From: Nostoc sp. GT001
GTDB taxonomy: Bacteria > Cyanobacteriota > Cyanobacteriia > Cyanobacteriales > Nostocaceae
NCBI RefSeq assembly: GCF_030382115.1
Contig: NZ_JAUDRJ010000003.1
Location: 6,639,771 to 6,703,770, forward strand
Direction of reading: 5' to 3'
Length of the DNA: 64,000 bases
In this document: piece after piece, positions 37,388 to 46,480 of the stretch
Position numbering within the stretch: the first letter of the stretch is position 1
How the letters are laid out: each line of letters begins with the position of its first letter
Translations under genes and position numbers: made by a program
The notes under the pieces: model-generated
Seen by the model: only the letters and a program-made list of their open reading frames with translations
Told to the model about the DNA's origin: nothing
The model's database searches: none

Positions 37388-37912
37388 ATGAATAACCCAA
37401 TGACAAATTTGCCTAGTTTTGATCCAAATCTTCAAATTAAATTAGAAACTTTTAAAGTTTTGCCAAGATTTGTAGGCACTTGGGAAGGAAACTGGATTCG
37501 CCTAGATGAAAATGGTAATGAAATTGAGAGATTCACATCACTTTTAAATCAAAATATTATTAATAATCAATGGGTACAAACTAATCAGAATAAATATCCT
37601 GATGGTAAAATTGTTAACATAAGTTTTTTTGGCAAGGCTGTGGGGGTAGGTAAGGTACTTTTTGAAAGTCCCGATTATCCTTATTGCAATTTTCAGATGA
37701 TAGTAGAAGAATATAGTGATAATATTATCATGATTAGAGTATCAGATAAGATAACAGGTTTTCCATTAGCATTAGAAACTATCAACTTAATTAGTGATAC
37801 TGAAAGAATCAGGACGTTACAAAAGTTTAAGCTACCAGATGGAAAATTATCTGGATTCATAATTGTTGTTGAAAACAAGATTTTGCGAAATTCGGGGCGT
37901 GATTATCAATAG
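37388..37912 (+). CDS. Hypothetical protein, calycin/lipocalin-like (DUF3598-like?)
   Basis: A 174-residue soluble protein, last gene of the plus arm, 73 bp after the PKS. It begins with FKVLPRFVGTWEGNWIRLDENGN, a G-x-W motif followed by alternating beta-type segments, which suggests a calycin barrel such as DUF3598 relatives found beside some cyanobacterial natural-product genes. I see no catalytic motif. It could bind a hydrophobic intermediate or cyclise a product, but this is speculation; the family assignment itself is tentative. Confidence 0.6.
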   Translation: MNNPMTNLPSFDPNLQIKLETFKVLPRFVGTWEGNWIRLDENGNEIERFTSLLNQNIINNQWVQTNQNKYPDGKIVNISFFGKAVGVGKVLFESPDYPYCNFQMIVEEYSDNIIMIRVSDKITGFPLALETINLISDTERIRTLQKFKLPDGKLSGFIIVVENKILRNSGRDYQ

Positions 37913-37943
37913 AGTTATTGGGAAATAATTCATAGTTAGTGGC

Positions 37944-38082
37944 TCAAATTAATTGCAAATAAGCCGGATGCCTGTTTACCAACTGTTGCATAGAGCAATA
38001 TAGAACCCATTTGATATCTTTTAGCCGATCAAATCGTAAGGCAAAAGGTTCTTGTTCTGGAAAGCGGTCATTTAATAATGGA
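37944..38082 (-). pseudogene. Possible coding remnant next to the MITE
   Basis: An open frame without a start codon reads LLNDRFPEQEPFALRFDRL and continues to LVNRHPAYLQLI before a stop (37944-37946). Its composition is protein-like but I do not recognise the family. Its 5' side meets a stop inside the hairpin at 38083-38104. It may be the tail of a gene displaced by the mobile element. Confidence 0.25.
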
Positions 38083-38104
38083 AAAGTCCGTTTTTGCGGA
38101 CTTT
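38083..38104. terminator. Hairpin AAAGTCCG / CGGACTTT
   Basis: An 8-bp perfect stem with a TTTTTG loop just outside the left end of the MITE. It could act as a weak terminator for the plus arm; the downstream T content is low. Confidence 0.35.
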
Positions 38105-38262
38105 ATTTGTTGAGTTATATCATGTCCGCTTGATTGCTTATTAAACCCGAAGAACCCCACCCCCGCCAAAGCTACGCTTTGTCTCCCCTCCCGAAGAGCG
38201 GGGAGGGGATTAAGGGGAGCCAGCGCGGTCTTGGGGGTTTCCCCCATGAGCGACTGGCGTGT

Positions 38263-39554
38263 GCAGGGTGGATTAATTGTCGAGAGAGAAAATATAACAT
38301 AGAAGGATGATTCCTTAAGAAAAACACGGTTCTCCCAGAGGAAAGTTAGGAATGAATTTAATCGAAGCAATCCAAGGGGTTCCCGATTATCGACATGCTA
38401 GAGGTATTAGACATAGACTTTGGATAATACTAACTATAGTTTTGTTAGGTAGTTGTACAGGATATTGGGGGTATAAACCTTTAGCTGAGTTCACAAAAAA
38501 TCATCGATTATCTCTAATCAAATTATTAGATTTATCTCCAGATATTCAATTTCCGTCAGCATCAACATTCAGAAATATTATGATGTCAATTGATTTTCAG
38601 ATATTAGCTGAACTGTTTAACGTCTGGGCAGAAAAGAGTTTGCCAATTAATTTCAAAGAATTATTTGCCATCGATGGGAAATGTATTAAAAGTACTGTAA
38701 CCGGGGGAAATCAATCCTATCAAAACTTTGTGAGTATCGTTTCAGTTTTCAGTTTATAGTCATCAGCAAGGATGGGTAATCAGACATCAAGCTATGGAAA
38801 ATAACAAAAACAGTGAGATTAGTGTGGTAGAAGAGCTAATTAAAAAGCTTTATGGGCATCATATCGTGATTACAGCCGATGCACTACATTGCCAAAAAAA
38901 CTGTTGAGCTGATTATCGAGGGAGAAAATGACTACATTATTACTATTAAAAGAAACCAGCCAAATCTCCTGAAAGTAGCTACTGAGCTAGCTGAATCCTC
39001 AATCGCTATCGATACCAATTACCATGATGAAAATTTACATGGACGAAAGACTACTCGTCAAGTCAAAGTCTATCCAATTCCATTTGAGTCACTACCTGAT
39101 TGGGTTGGCGCTAAAAGTTTAATTGAGGTTAACAGATATGGAACTCGACCTCAAGGATAGAATTGTCGTCGCCAGATTGTTGACTATCATGAACAACACT
39201 TTTATTTAAGTAGCTGAAATTATTCAGCTTCAGAATTCGCGGAGATTATTCGTGGTCATTGGTCAATTGAAAATCAACTTCATTGGGTCAAGGATGTAAC
39301 TTTAAATGAAGATAACTGTATTCATACTGGCGGTTTTTCACCAGCTAATTGGGCGATGGTCAGACAGTTTTTAGTTTCCCTGGCTCGTCAGTTAAATTGT
39401 CGGACTCTTCCCGAAGCGTTAAGGCTGATGGCTAACCAACTTCAAATGATTTTTGATGCGCTATTTGACCACTCCGACTCCTTTTGCCCAATGCCTGTGA
39501 GTCCAATGGTCGAGTGAGAAAACTTTTTCTCGCCCGACAATTAATCCACCCTGC
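38263..39554 (+). mobile_element. ISAs1-family (H-repeat-like) insertion sequence, copy 1
   Basis: The terminal inverted repeats are GCAGGGTGGATTAATTGTCG and its complement. It is flanked by perfect 17-bp direct repeats ATGAGCGACTGGCGTGT (38246-38262 and 39555-39571). The ~1.29-kb element is nearly identical to 55507-56799; the visible difference is one A in a poly-A run (seven here, eight there). Confidence 0.82.
38352..39517 (+). pseudogene. ISAs1-family transposase, degenerate (copy 1)
   Basis: It starts MNLIEAIQGVPDYRHARGI and runs to LFAIDGKCIKS, the N-terminal part of H-repeat/ISAs1 DDE transposases, then meets a seven-base insertion at about 38752-38760. A second frame carries ELIIEGENDYIITIKRNQP after a poly-A shift near 38893. 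Two Trp codons appear to have become stops (TAG near 39158, TGA near 39214), and the C-terminal RGHWSIENQLHWVKDVTL remains readable to 39517. It is inactive as read. Both copies share these lesions. Confidence 0.8.
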
Positions 39555-39647
39555 ATGAGCGACTGGCGTGTGGGGTGCAATGACTGTGGTTAGCATAACT
39601 AATTATGCGGACATGATATTATAAATAATCGTGTCTCAGTCGTTACA

Positions 39648-41579
39648 TTAACTTCGCTTTGTAGAAGGTTGTTTCTGTTTTGAAACACTAGGCTGAGGGT
39701 TTAAAAATGGGGGGATAGGACAGTCTAGCGTCATGGCGATCGCTCTGAGTAAATCTGCCTCTGAAGGAGTAACTTTGTTATCTAATAGTACCGTGTGGGC
39801 GCAAGCATCAACAATAGCTTGTTTGAGTTTGGGAGTGGCAAGACGCAGGCGCTCAATACTTTTCTTTAGTTCAGTAAAATTACAAGTTAATGGCATTTCT
39901 GGTTTTTCTTGCTCTCCGGCTTTGGGAAGTCGAAAAACTCCAGAACGAAAAGCATAGGCGATATCTTCAGTAGACGCATCGGGTTGGGAGTGTCCGACAC
40001 GAGCAATTACGGACAGAACTAATAGACTATCTGGCCAAATCTGTTCGATGGAGGTGAATTCTACTGGTGTAGTAGATGTGGGATTTATACTAGGTTGCAG
40101 ACGATGCCACATTATTAACTGCAACACAAAATGCCACAGCGATAAACTTCCGGTGGCTACAACTAAACCGTGGATGCATTTGCATAGCCTTTGGCATTCT
40201 TTGGCAGAGTTTTGGCGCAATACGGGTACTGCCAAATCCACAAGTGGTAAGCGAATTCTGGGATCTAACTGATTAATTTCGCTACTTAATTGTAGGGTTT
40301 TCTCTACCAAATCAGCAGGTTGTACTTCTCGTAACCAAGCAATTTGACGTTCTTTAATTTGGAGATTTTCCGTATCTAATGCTAGCGCCAAAGCGATCGC
40401 CATTGCACTTTGTTGCTCACGCGCACCCAAACGCAGGGATTCTGGTAACTGCGATAACAGCGCTTGAGCATGGGCAAAATGCTCTGGTGTAACGCTTCCA
40501 ACTTGGTTTACAACCTGTTCTGGCGTGGCGTTAGAACCACCAGCAAAGCCCATTGTTAGGGATTCTTGGGAAGGAGAACGCATTTGATTGCGAGATGGCA
40601 TTGCTGCTAAATTGCTGACGTTCAAACCCCCAACGCGGCGGATACGTTCTGCTAGGGGTGGGTGGGTAGAAAACATATCTTCCCAGAAAGAGGGGTTGAG
40701 GGCATTGCCAAAAAACATGTGGCTAGAGGCTTCTGCACCCGGCGATATTAACCGTGAATCCATCTGTTGGAGTTTTTGAAAGACTCCGGTAAGTCCGTTG
40801 GGGTTGCGAGTGAACTGTACGGCTGAAGCATCAGCGAGAAATTCGCGTTGGCGAGAGACGGCGGCTTTAATCAAGCGTCCGCAAAGTAATCCGATACCGC
40901 CAATTGCCATTAGTGCCAAACCAAATGCCCAGATAGGTAAACCCTTGTCTTCCTTTCCTAAACGGAAGCTACCGCGAAGACGCCACAGCAATTCTCCGGT
41001 TAAATAAATGAACAAAATCCCATGCAGTAATCCTACTAAACGCAAATTCAGCCGCATATCTCCATTGAGAATATGACTGAATTCGTGGCCGATAACTCCT
41101 TGTACTTCATCCCGGCTCAGGTGTTCCAAAGTTCCACGGGTAACTCCAATTACAGCATCATTGGGCGTAAATCCAGCAGCAAAGGCATTAATGCCTGTTT
41201 CTCTGTCGAGGAGATAAACTTGTGGGACAGAAATACCAGAAGCGATCGCCATTTCCTCGACAATATTTAATAGTTGTCGCCCTTGTTCGTCGGCCATTTC
41301 TGGTAGCAGGAGTCTTCCTCCTAACTCTTGGGCAATTACGCTTCCACCCTGCCGGAGACAGGCAATTTTGTACAAACTTCCGATTGCGATCGCAATTATT
41401 GTAATCCCAGCTACATAAAGAAATAACCCTGGATGCCACCAAACACGAGGAGCCATGCGAAACAGAAATAAACTGGCAATATAAATCGCCATAATCATAA
41501 CTGCGATCGACAGGGAAAATAACCCAATTAATTGTTGCGTATTTTGGCGTGCCCGATCCTGATGTTCAAAGAAATTCAT
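39648..41579 (-). CDS. htpX: M48-family zinc metalloprotease, HtpX-like
   Basis: A membrane-bound metallopeptidase for quality control of membrane proteins. Two N-terminal membrane helices (about residues 18-42 and 50-72) precede the active site VIGHEFSHILNGD (HExxH), and two further helices follow before a third ligand region (REFLADASAVQ). At 643 residues it is longer than plain HtpX because of a cytoplasmic C-terminal extension (about 330-643), as in other cyanobacterial HtpX-LemA pairs. Start: ATG 41579 rather than the GTG at 41585. It follows lemA by six bases, so they form an operon. Confidence 0.88.
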   Translation of the reverse strand: MNFFEHQDRARQNTQQLIGLFSLSIAVMIMAIYIASLFLFRMAPRVWWHPGLFLYVAGITIIAIAIGSLYKIACLRQGGSVIAQELGGRLLLPEMADEQGRQLLNIVEEMAIASGISVPQVYLLDRETGINAFAAGFTPNDAVIGVTRGTLEHLSRDEVQGVIGHEFSHILNGDMRLNLRLVGLLHGILFIYLTGELLWRLRGSFRLGKEDKGLPIWAFGLALMAIGGIGLLCGRLIKAAVSRQREFLADASAVQFTRNPNGLTGVFQKLQQMDSRLISPGAEASSHMFFGNALNPSFWEDMFSTHPPLAERIRRVGGLNVSNLAAMPSRNQMRSPSQESLTMGFAGGSNATPEQVVNQVGSVTPEHFAHAQALLSQLPESLRLGAREQQSAMAIALALALDTENLQIKERQIAWLREVQPADLVEKTLQLSSEINQLDPRIRLPLVDLAVPVLRQNSAKECQRLCKCIHGLVVATGSLSLWHFVLQLIMWHRLQPSINPTSTTPVEFTSIEQIWPDSLLVLSVIARVGHSQPDASTEDIAYAFRSGVFRLPKAGEQEKPEMPLTCNFTELKKSIERLRLATPKLKQAIVDACAHTVLLDNKVTPSEADLLRAIAMTLDCPIPPFLNPQPSVSKQKQPSTKRS

Positions 41580-41585
41580 AGACAC

Positions 41586-42173
41586 CTAAAAAGACACGCG
41601 TGGGGCATTTCTGATTTCTGGAGTAGCTTCGGGGAGCAATTCTGCAACAGTAAAGTTAAATGTATTTGCCACCAGGTTGCTAGGGAAAGATTCACTCTTG
41701 GTGTTGTAAAGTGTCACTGCGTCATTAAAAGCCTGACGGGCAAAAGCAATCCGGTTTTCAGTGGAAGACAATTCTTCCATTACCTGAGTCATAGCGCGAT
41801 CGGCTTTCAATTCTGGATAAGATTCTGAAAGTACCATCAACCGACTTAACGCACCCGTCAGCGCCCCTTCAGCATTGCCCAATTGTTGCATCGCTTGGGG
41901 ATCTCCAGGATTTTGGGCGGCGCGACCGCTAGCATTAATTGCAGAATTTCGGGCGGCAATAACTGCTTCTAAGGTTTCTCGCTCATGTTTCATGTACCCC
42001 TTGGCTGTTTCCACCAAGTTGGGAATTAAGTCATAGCGGCGCTGTAATTGAACATCGATTTGAGAGTAAGCATTTTTGTAACGGTTGCGATACTTAACTA
42101 AATCGTTGTAGCTATTAATGATAATTACAGCAACAATGGCAACTAAAGCAACAGCAAATATTAAAAGCCCCAT
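41586..42173 (-). CDS. lemA: LemA family protein
   Basis: 195 residues. One N-terminal membrane helix (VALVAIVAVIIINSYNDLV) is followed by the conserved NRYKNAYSQIDVQLQRRYDLIPNLVETAKGYM block and a four-helix bundle, with SYPELKAD and NRIAFARQAFNDAV near the C-terminus, all diagnostic of LemA. Function is not well established; lemA is repeatedly found directly upstream of htpX-type proteases, as here, so a role in membrane protein turnover is likely. Confidence 0.92.
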   Translation of the reverse strand: MGLLIFAVALVAIVAVIIINSYNDLVKYRNRYKNAYSQIDVQLQRRYDLIPNLVETAKGYMKHERETLEAVIAARNSAINASGRAAQNPGDPQAMQQLGNAEGALTGALSRLMVLSESYPELKADRAMTQVMEELSSTENRIAFARQAFNDAVTLYNTKSESFPSNLVANTFNFTVAELLPEATPEIRNAPRVSF

Positions 42174-42340
42174 ATTTTTAGATTATTTCCATCAGGTACT
42201 TACTTTTTTGCAGATTTACCAATTACGGTAATCCTCATATCCAACAGAATTTATGTGGATATAGAGATGAGTCTACTTGTCGCAAGTTGGCTTCGTCGTC
42301 TGTAAAATTAGTTACGCAAGTTTACTGATGTAGGATTTTT

Positions 42341-42532
42341 TAAATAACCGCAGAGGCGCAGAGAACGCAGAGTGAAATAAATTAAAGTTTGTAGTAAGGA
42401 CTTTAGTACTGATAATCCTTGCTCTGAGCGATAAATCGCTCACTCAAACTAAGAGTTTATTTTATTGTATTTAATTATGTGTACCTACTTATCATCTCTG
42501 TGTACTCTGTGCCTCTGTAGTCGATTAAAAAT
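42341..42532. repeat. Dispersed repeat with inverted CTCTGTG-type ends
   Basis: The left part (AACCGCAGAGGCGCAGAGAAC) and right part (CTCTGTGTACTCTGTGCCTC) form an imperfect inverted pair. The interior (about 42393-42468), GTAAGGACTTTAGTACTGATAATCC and following, recurs at about 53050-53124. It is a non-coding mobile-type repeat. Confidence 0.55.
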
Positions 42533-42546
42533 TCTAGCCAGATATG

Positions 42547-42798
42547 TCACCGATGAATCTGAGTAAATAGGGAATAACCACTGACAGCAAAAATAAAAAG
42601 GATGGCGGCAGGAAAAATTATTACATCCCTGACAATAAATAAAATCCAATCTTTTCTTAGTTCTTGTTTAAACTTAAGTTCTCGCAGTTTTCGCTCAAGT
42701 TCTAAGTCTTCTGGTGACTGCAAGTTGACAGGTGGCAAAATTAGCGGATTATCGCCTTTGCTGGCAATTCTTTTTGATAAATCTGTTATATCTGTCAT
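42547..42798 (-). CDS. Small hypothetical protein with C-terminal membrane helix
   Basis: 83 residues: a charged N-terminal half (LELERKLRELKFKQELRKDW, probably helical) and one C-terminal hydrophobic helix (VIIFPAAILFIFAVSGYSLF). It looks like a tail-anchored small membrane protein. I do not recognise a family; the sequence is coherent and low in rare residues, which supports a real gene. Confidence 0.55.
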   Translation of the reverse strand: MTDITDLSKRIASKGDNPLILPPVNLQSPEDLELERKLRELKFKQELRKDWILFIVRDVIIFPAAILFIFAVSGYSLFTQIHR

Positions 42799-42833
42799 GC
42801 CGTTGAGATACTGATATTACTTAGTGTCTCATA

Positions 42834-42865
42834 AAAAAGAGCCAGAGAAGTAACTCTCTGGCTCA
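42834..42865 (-). terminator. Rho-independent terminator of psaK
   Basis: The stem GAGCCAGAGA / TCTCTGGCTC with a six-base loop is followed on the minus strand by TTTTTT. It lies about 50 bases after the psaK stop. Confidence 0.8.
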
Positions 42866-42914
42866 AAGCTGGAGACAAAAGAATCATCAAATAAAGGCTA
42901 ACTTGGGTAAGAAC

Positions 42915-43175
42915 CTAAATTCTTCCCAGGTTATGCAGCCCTAAAATAGTACCTACTCCCAAGATATGACCAAAGGCGGTAGTTGCTAAAAGGGCTGGTA
43001 AACCAAAACCACCAAAGAAATTGGCTGAGGGTAGTCCTGGTTCTGCGTTGGGATACTTGATGCTAGATTTGCCAAAGGCAATGGCAACGATATTAGCAAT
43101 AATCATAATCAGTCCAACTGTAGGACTCCATTGCAGAGGTGTGGTTGCAGCAGCGAGTAAGGTTGAAGTCAACAC
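42915..43175 (-). CDS. psaK: Photosystem I reaction centre subunit PsaK
   Basis: 86 residues with two membrane helices (about 18-37 and 58-80) joined by a stromal loop (GKSSIKYPNAEPGLPSANFF). The ending ATTAFGHILGVGTILGLHNLG is the conserved PsaK C-terminal helix. PsaK sits at the edge of the PSI monomer and aids antenna contact. Single-gene unit with its own terminator. It shows the host is an oxygenic phototroph. Confidence 0.93.
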   Translation of the reverse strand: MLTSTLLAAATTPLQWSPTVGLIMIIANIVAIAFGKSSIKYPNAEPGLPSANFFGGFGLPALLATTAFGHILGVGTILGLHNLGRI

Positions 43176-43671
43176 CTAGATTTGCTCCTGAAATTTATTA
43201 ATGGTTGAAAACATAATCTGAAACTTTCCGAAGCAAATTCAAGAAATTACCCGATTTTGCATCAATATTTAACAGTTATTCTTACTACTTAATAAAATAT
43301 GAGTTCAACGCAGCGAGCTGACTGTGGTAGCTAGTTTGAATTTAAATATCTGAAACAAGCAAACTGGTAGTCTTTATTTATACTCAAACACCAGTGATTC
43401 TGATGAAATTATTGCAATGCATCCATCGCAATTTGTGCCGGAGTTACGAATAAAAATATCCTGACTTTTTGAAGGATATAGCAATACTTAAGAAATTCAA
43501 GGAGCGGATTCACCTTTTGGTAGATTTAGACAGAATCATCAAAACTGTATATTTGGATGGGATAACATATAATTTGCCGCAAAACCTCATGCTAAATCAG
43601 TAATTTCAAGATCGACAGATGAAATTTTGATTGAATTCTAGTTAATTTGTTCCTTAAGTTCCTCAAAAGCC
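43176..43671. other. Intergenic region between psaK and the HlyD-type gene
   Basis: About 500 bases without a supported gene. It must contain the psaK promoter (minus strand) and that of the adaptor gene (plus strand). Small minus-strand frames here overlap the adaptor start and look like shadows. Confidence 0.4.
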
Positions 43672-44982
43672 ATGACATCCCCTGAGCCTCAAACTGATTT
43701 TGGAGAAAAAGCTCCACAAACGTCATTTGAGCCACCTTCTGGAAAACGGCGGTGGCTTTGGTTGAGTTTAGCCGCACTCCTATTGTTAGGGGGCGGAGCA
43801 ACTCTAGTCTGGCGTTTACTGACTCCACAAAATTCAGCACCTTCAAATACTAACGCTCAACCTCAAGGGGTAAGAGTCAAAATATCAACAGTACAAAGCG
43901 GCATAATTGAGGAAAGTTCAGATTTTATTGCTAGTCTAAAATCCCTGCGCTCAGTCACGCTCCAACCGAGGATTCAGGGTCAAGTTACCCAGATACTTGT
44001 CAAATCTGGAGATCCTGTCGTCGAAGGAGCGGCAATTCTCCAAGTAGATCCTACACAACCAGCAGGTATCAGTGGAAGCAATACTGTGCCTCAAGCATTT
44101 TTAATGCAACTGGCAAATGCCCGCGCCACACTCAAATCTTTAGAAGCAGAACGACCATCCTACGTTGCGAATCTGCAATTGTACCAGCAGAACTACGAAA
44201 AGTTTGTCAGTCTAGCTGAACAAGGAGCCGTGTCTCGACAGACTAGCAATCAGTTTGCTAATCGGCTGGCCAATGCTAAGACTAGCCTGGATGCAATTGA
44301 TTCCAGGATTCAAGCACAACGAGCCACCATCTTACAGGCTGAAAAATCCTTGCAGCAATCTAATGTAAATACTCAAACACAACAGCCCCAGTCTGACAAA
44401 ATTACCGCTCCTTTTAGTGGCACAGTTGGCAACATCCCTGTGAAAGTCGGTGATTTAGTTAATACTTCTACACCATTAGTTAATATCACGCAAAATCGAC
44501 CTTTAGAAGTGAATATCTCTGTACCACTACAGCAAGGGCCCCAATTGCGTAAGGGTATGCCAGTAGAGGTGATGAACACACAAGGTCAAAAGCTTGGTAG
44601 AAGTAGGATATTTTTTATTGCACCCAATGCCAGCAATGAAACACAAACGATACTGATTAAAGCACTTTTTGACAACACTAACAGTCAGCTACGTGCAGAT
44701 CAATTAGTCAGAGCTAGAGTATTCTGGAATCAACGCCCCGGAGTTTTAATTCCCACAACAGCAATGACTCGTGTCGGTGGGGACACTTTTGTTTATGTAG
44801 TTGAAACAGAGACATCTCCCCAAGGTGTATCCCAACAAGTAGCTCGGCAAAGGCGAGTGAAGCTAGGCGAGATTAAAGGTAACAATTACCAAGTTATTGA
44901 AGGATTACAGCCAGAAGATAAAGTTATTATTTCAGGGTTGCTTAATCTCAGGGATGGTGTTGCGATCGTTCCAGAATTTTAA
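43672..44982 (+). CDS. RND efflux periplasmic adaptor (HlyD/AcrA family)
   Basis: 436 residues. One N-terminal membrane anchor (WLWLSLAALLLLGGGATLVW), a lipoyl-like half (VTLQPRIQGQVTQILVKSGD), a long coiled-coil hairpin (about 150-235), the second lipoyl half (ITAPFSGTVGNIPVKVGDLV) and a beta-barrel/membrane-proximal domain. Such adaptors bridge an inner-membrane RND pump and an outer-membrane channel. The cognate pump gene is not downstream (44983-45632 is repeat DNA), so it is an orphan in this window. A link to export of the biosynthetic product is not supported. Confidence 0.88.
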   Translation: MTSPEPQTDFGEKAPQTSFEPPSGKRRWLWLSLAALLLLGGGATLVWRLLTPQNSAPSNTNAQPQGVRVKISTVQSGIIEESSDFIASLKSLRSVTLQPRIQGQVTQILVKSGDPVVEGAAILQVDPTQPAGISGSNTVPQAFLMQLANARATLKSLEAERPSYVANLQLYQQNYEKFVSLAEQGAVSRQTSNQFANRLANAKTSLDAIDSRIQAQRATILQAEKSLQQSNVNTQTQQPQSDKITAPFSGTVGNIPVKVGDLVNTSTPLVNITQNRPLEVNISVPLQQGPQLRKGMPVEVMNTQGQKLGRSRIFFIAPNASNETQTILIKALFDNTNSQLRADQLVRARVFWNQRPGVLIPTTAMTRVGGDTFVYVVETETSPQGVSQQVARQRRVKLGEIKGNNYQVIEGLQPEDKVIISGLLNLRDGVAIVPEF

Positions 44983-45047
44983 TTAAGGGGAGTCGAAAGG
45001 AGGAGCAGGGGAGAAGTCTCAATCTTGTCTCCTACCAATCTTCACCT

Positions 45048-45199
45048 AATACCAATTTAATGTGAAGTTACACATATCTTGATCCCCCTAAATCCCCCTT
45101 AAAAAGGGGGACTTTGATAGATGTTTTTCCGGTTCCCCCCTTAATAAGGGGGGCTAGGGGGGATCGAATTCTATGCAGCTTCATAAAAAATTGGTATAA
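45048..45199. repeat. MITE-like palindromic element with TACCAATTT ends
   Basis: The ends ATACCAATTT / AAATTGGTAT frame about 150 bp containing two palindromes (TCCCCCTTAAAAAGGGGGA and CCCCCCTTAATAAGGGGGG). Typical of cyanobacterial intergenic mobile repeats. The flanking DNA to 45600 holds no gene that I can support. Confidence 0.6.
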
Positions 45200-45632
45200 G
45201 AGCGTTAACTATAGCGATCACTCTTTGTTGGAGAACTTGTAAAGTAGTCTCTAGGTATCTATCTATGCAATACACTCTGAACTCACGTCCACTCTTTTCT
45301 CCTAAAAAGAAAGCATTGGTGAAATTTTAAGATATAACTCGTTTTGTCAATAGTGATTACGCTGTAAATTATCTATGCTATTGAGTATCTCATTAAGCTT
45401 TATACTAAATTTTATGCCAAGGATGAACGATGTTTTTAAATATGCGTAAGCGTAGCTAGTCTTGTCTATGAAACGCTATGCGAAGGCATCACAGGCTGGA
45501 AATTTACGTTTGTAACCTCGATTTTGACTAAATTTAATCACCACTACTTATTGGTGACAAGTTAATGACCTTAACCTGTCACCAATGAGTAACAGTAAGC
45601 AATTACTTGATTACGTAACAGAGGTAAATATT

Positions 45633-46088
45633 ATGTCAGTGAAAATCATCCAATCTAAGTGCGGTTTAGTTTTAACTTGTTTACTTGGACAAATAACGTT
45701 GTTGGCTGCGCCAGTACAAGCTGGAGTGGAGGGCAAAAGCTACGATGTCAATGTTAATTCAAGTCAGGGAGATAATTTTACTGCTTGTTTGGAATTTAAC
45801 GCCGATGGTAACAGCCTTCGCTTTGTTGGACTAAATGCTACTTATAGCCGTACAAATCTAGGTCAGGATCAGAGAAATTGGCAAGCAGTAACAAATCCAA
45901 ATTTAGAAGAAAGTATCGCACTTAGCGGTCAAGTAAGAGGAGACTTTATTCCAGACCGGAGGATAAGTGGTAATGCTATCAATTCCCAAGGCACTACTTA
46001 TACATTTAATGGAACACTCTTATCTGAGCCAACATGTCCAATTGAGATTGAATCCGTGATAGGTTCAGAAAATCCCTTCTTCAAATAA
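45633..46088 (+). CDS. Secreted hypothetical protein
   Basis: About 151 residues from ATG 45633 (GAGGT about seven bases upstream); an earlier in-frame ATG at 45585 would add 16 residues ahead of the signal peptide and is less likely. The signal peptide is CGLVLTCLLGQITLLAAPVQA, with an A-x-A cleavage site. The mature part is beta-rich (GKSYDVNVNSSQGDNFTACL, GNSLRFVGLNATYS) and holds a few Cys. No family recognised; a periplasmic or extracellular role is likely. Confidence 0.65.
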   Translation: MSVKIIQSKCGLVLTCLLGQITLLAAPVQAGVEGKSYDVNVNSSQGDNFTACLEFNADGNSLRFVGLNATYSRTNLGQDQRNWQAVTNPNLEESIALSGQVRGDFIPDRRISGNAINSQGTTYTFNGTLLSEPTCPIEIESVIGSENPFFK

Positions 46089-46480
46089 TTTAATCTACGC
46101 AGATATGATAAACCAGATGAGCTTTTGGTTAACGAAGACAGACAATTTATAAAAGATGTTGGGCACGTATCCTCACCTTTTGCAAAGTATTTTCGGGGTT
46201 GCATATTTGCGGGATAATTTTACTATTTTTGTGGTATGGGCAACATGAGCGTCCCTTGTATTTCCGGGCAGGCAGGATGCCCACCCCACAAAAATCATCC
46301 CTTAATTCAGCAACGCCGTATTTTCATTTCTCCCGCCTGAGAGTTACTTGAATTCGCTGGCGGGATTTTGGCTGGAATGAAGTCGGCAGTTTTAGCTGCG
46401 ATCGCTAAATTTAACCTTAGTACAATACCTTTAACAATAGATAATCACTTTAGTTAACCAAAATTAAACTCGATTAATCT
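46089..46480. other. Intergenic region upstream of the SDR gene
   Basis: About 390 bases. It contains a GGCAGGCAGGATGCCCACCCC repeat-type segment (about 46268-46290) and an AT-rich stretch before 46481 that probably carries the SDR promoter. No gene is supported. Confidence 0.4.

Larger units (their letters stand above)
38119..39617. mobile_element. MITE copy 1 carrying a nested IS
   Basis: The outer element has inverted ends ATCATGTCCGC / GCGGACATGAT and an AT duplication on both sides. Its own sequence (about 190 bp without the IS) is GC-rich palindromic repeat DNA (CCCCTCCCGAAGAGCGGGGAGGGG type) and codes nothing. The IS at 38263-39554 lies inside it. A second copy occupies 55421-56877. 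Confidence 0.75.

Noticed and set aside
38885..38910. Programmed frameshifting at the transposase poly-A run.
   Set aside because: The run length is seven in one copy and eight in the other, and stop codons plus a seven-base insertion elsewhere break the gene anyway, so decay explains it better.
43592..43846. 84-codon minus-strand frame over the HlyD-type gene start.
   Set aside because: It is the antisense shadow of the adaptor's N-terminal region.
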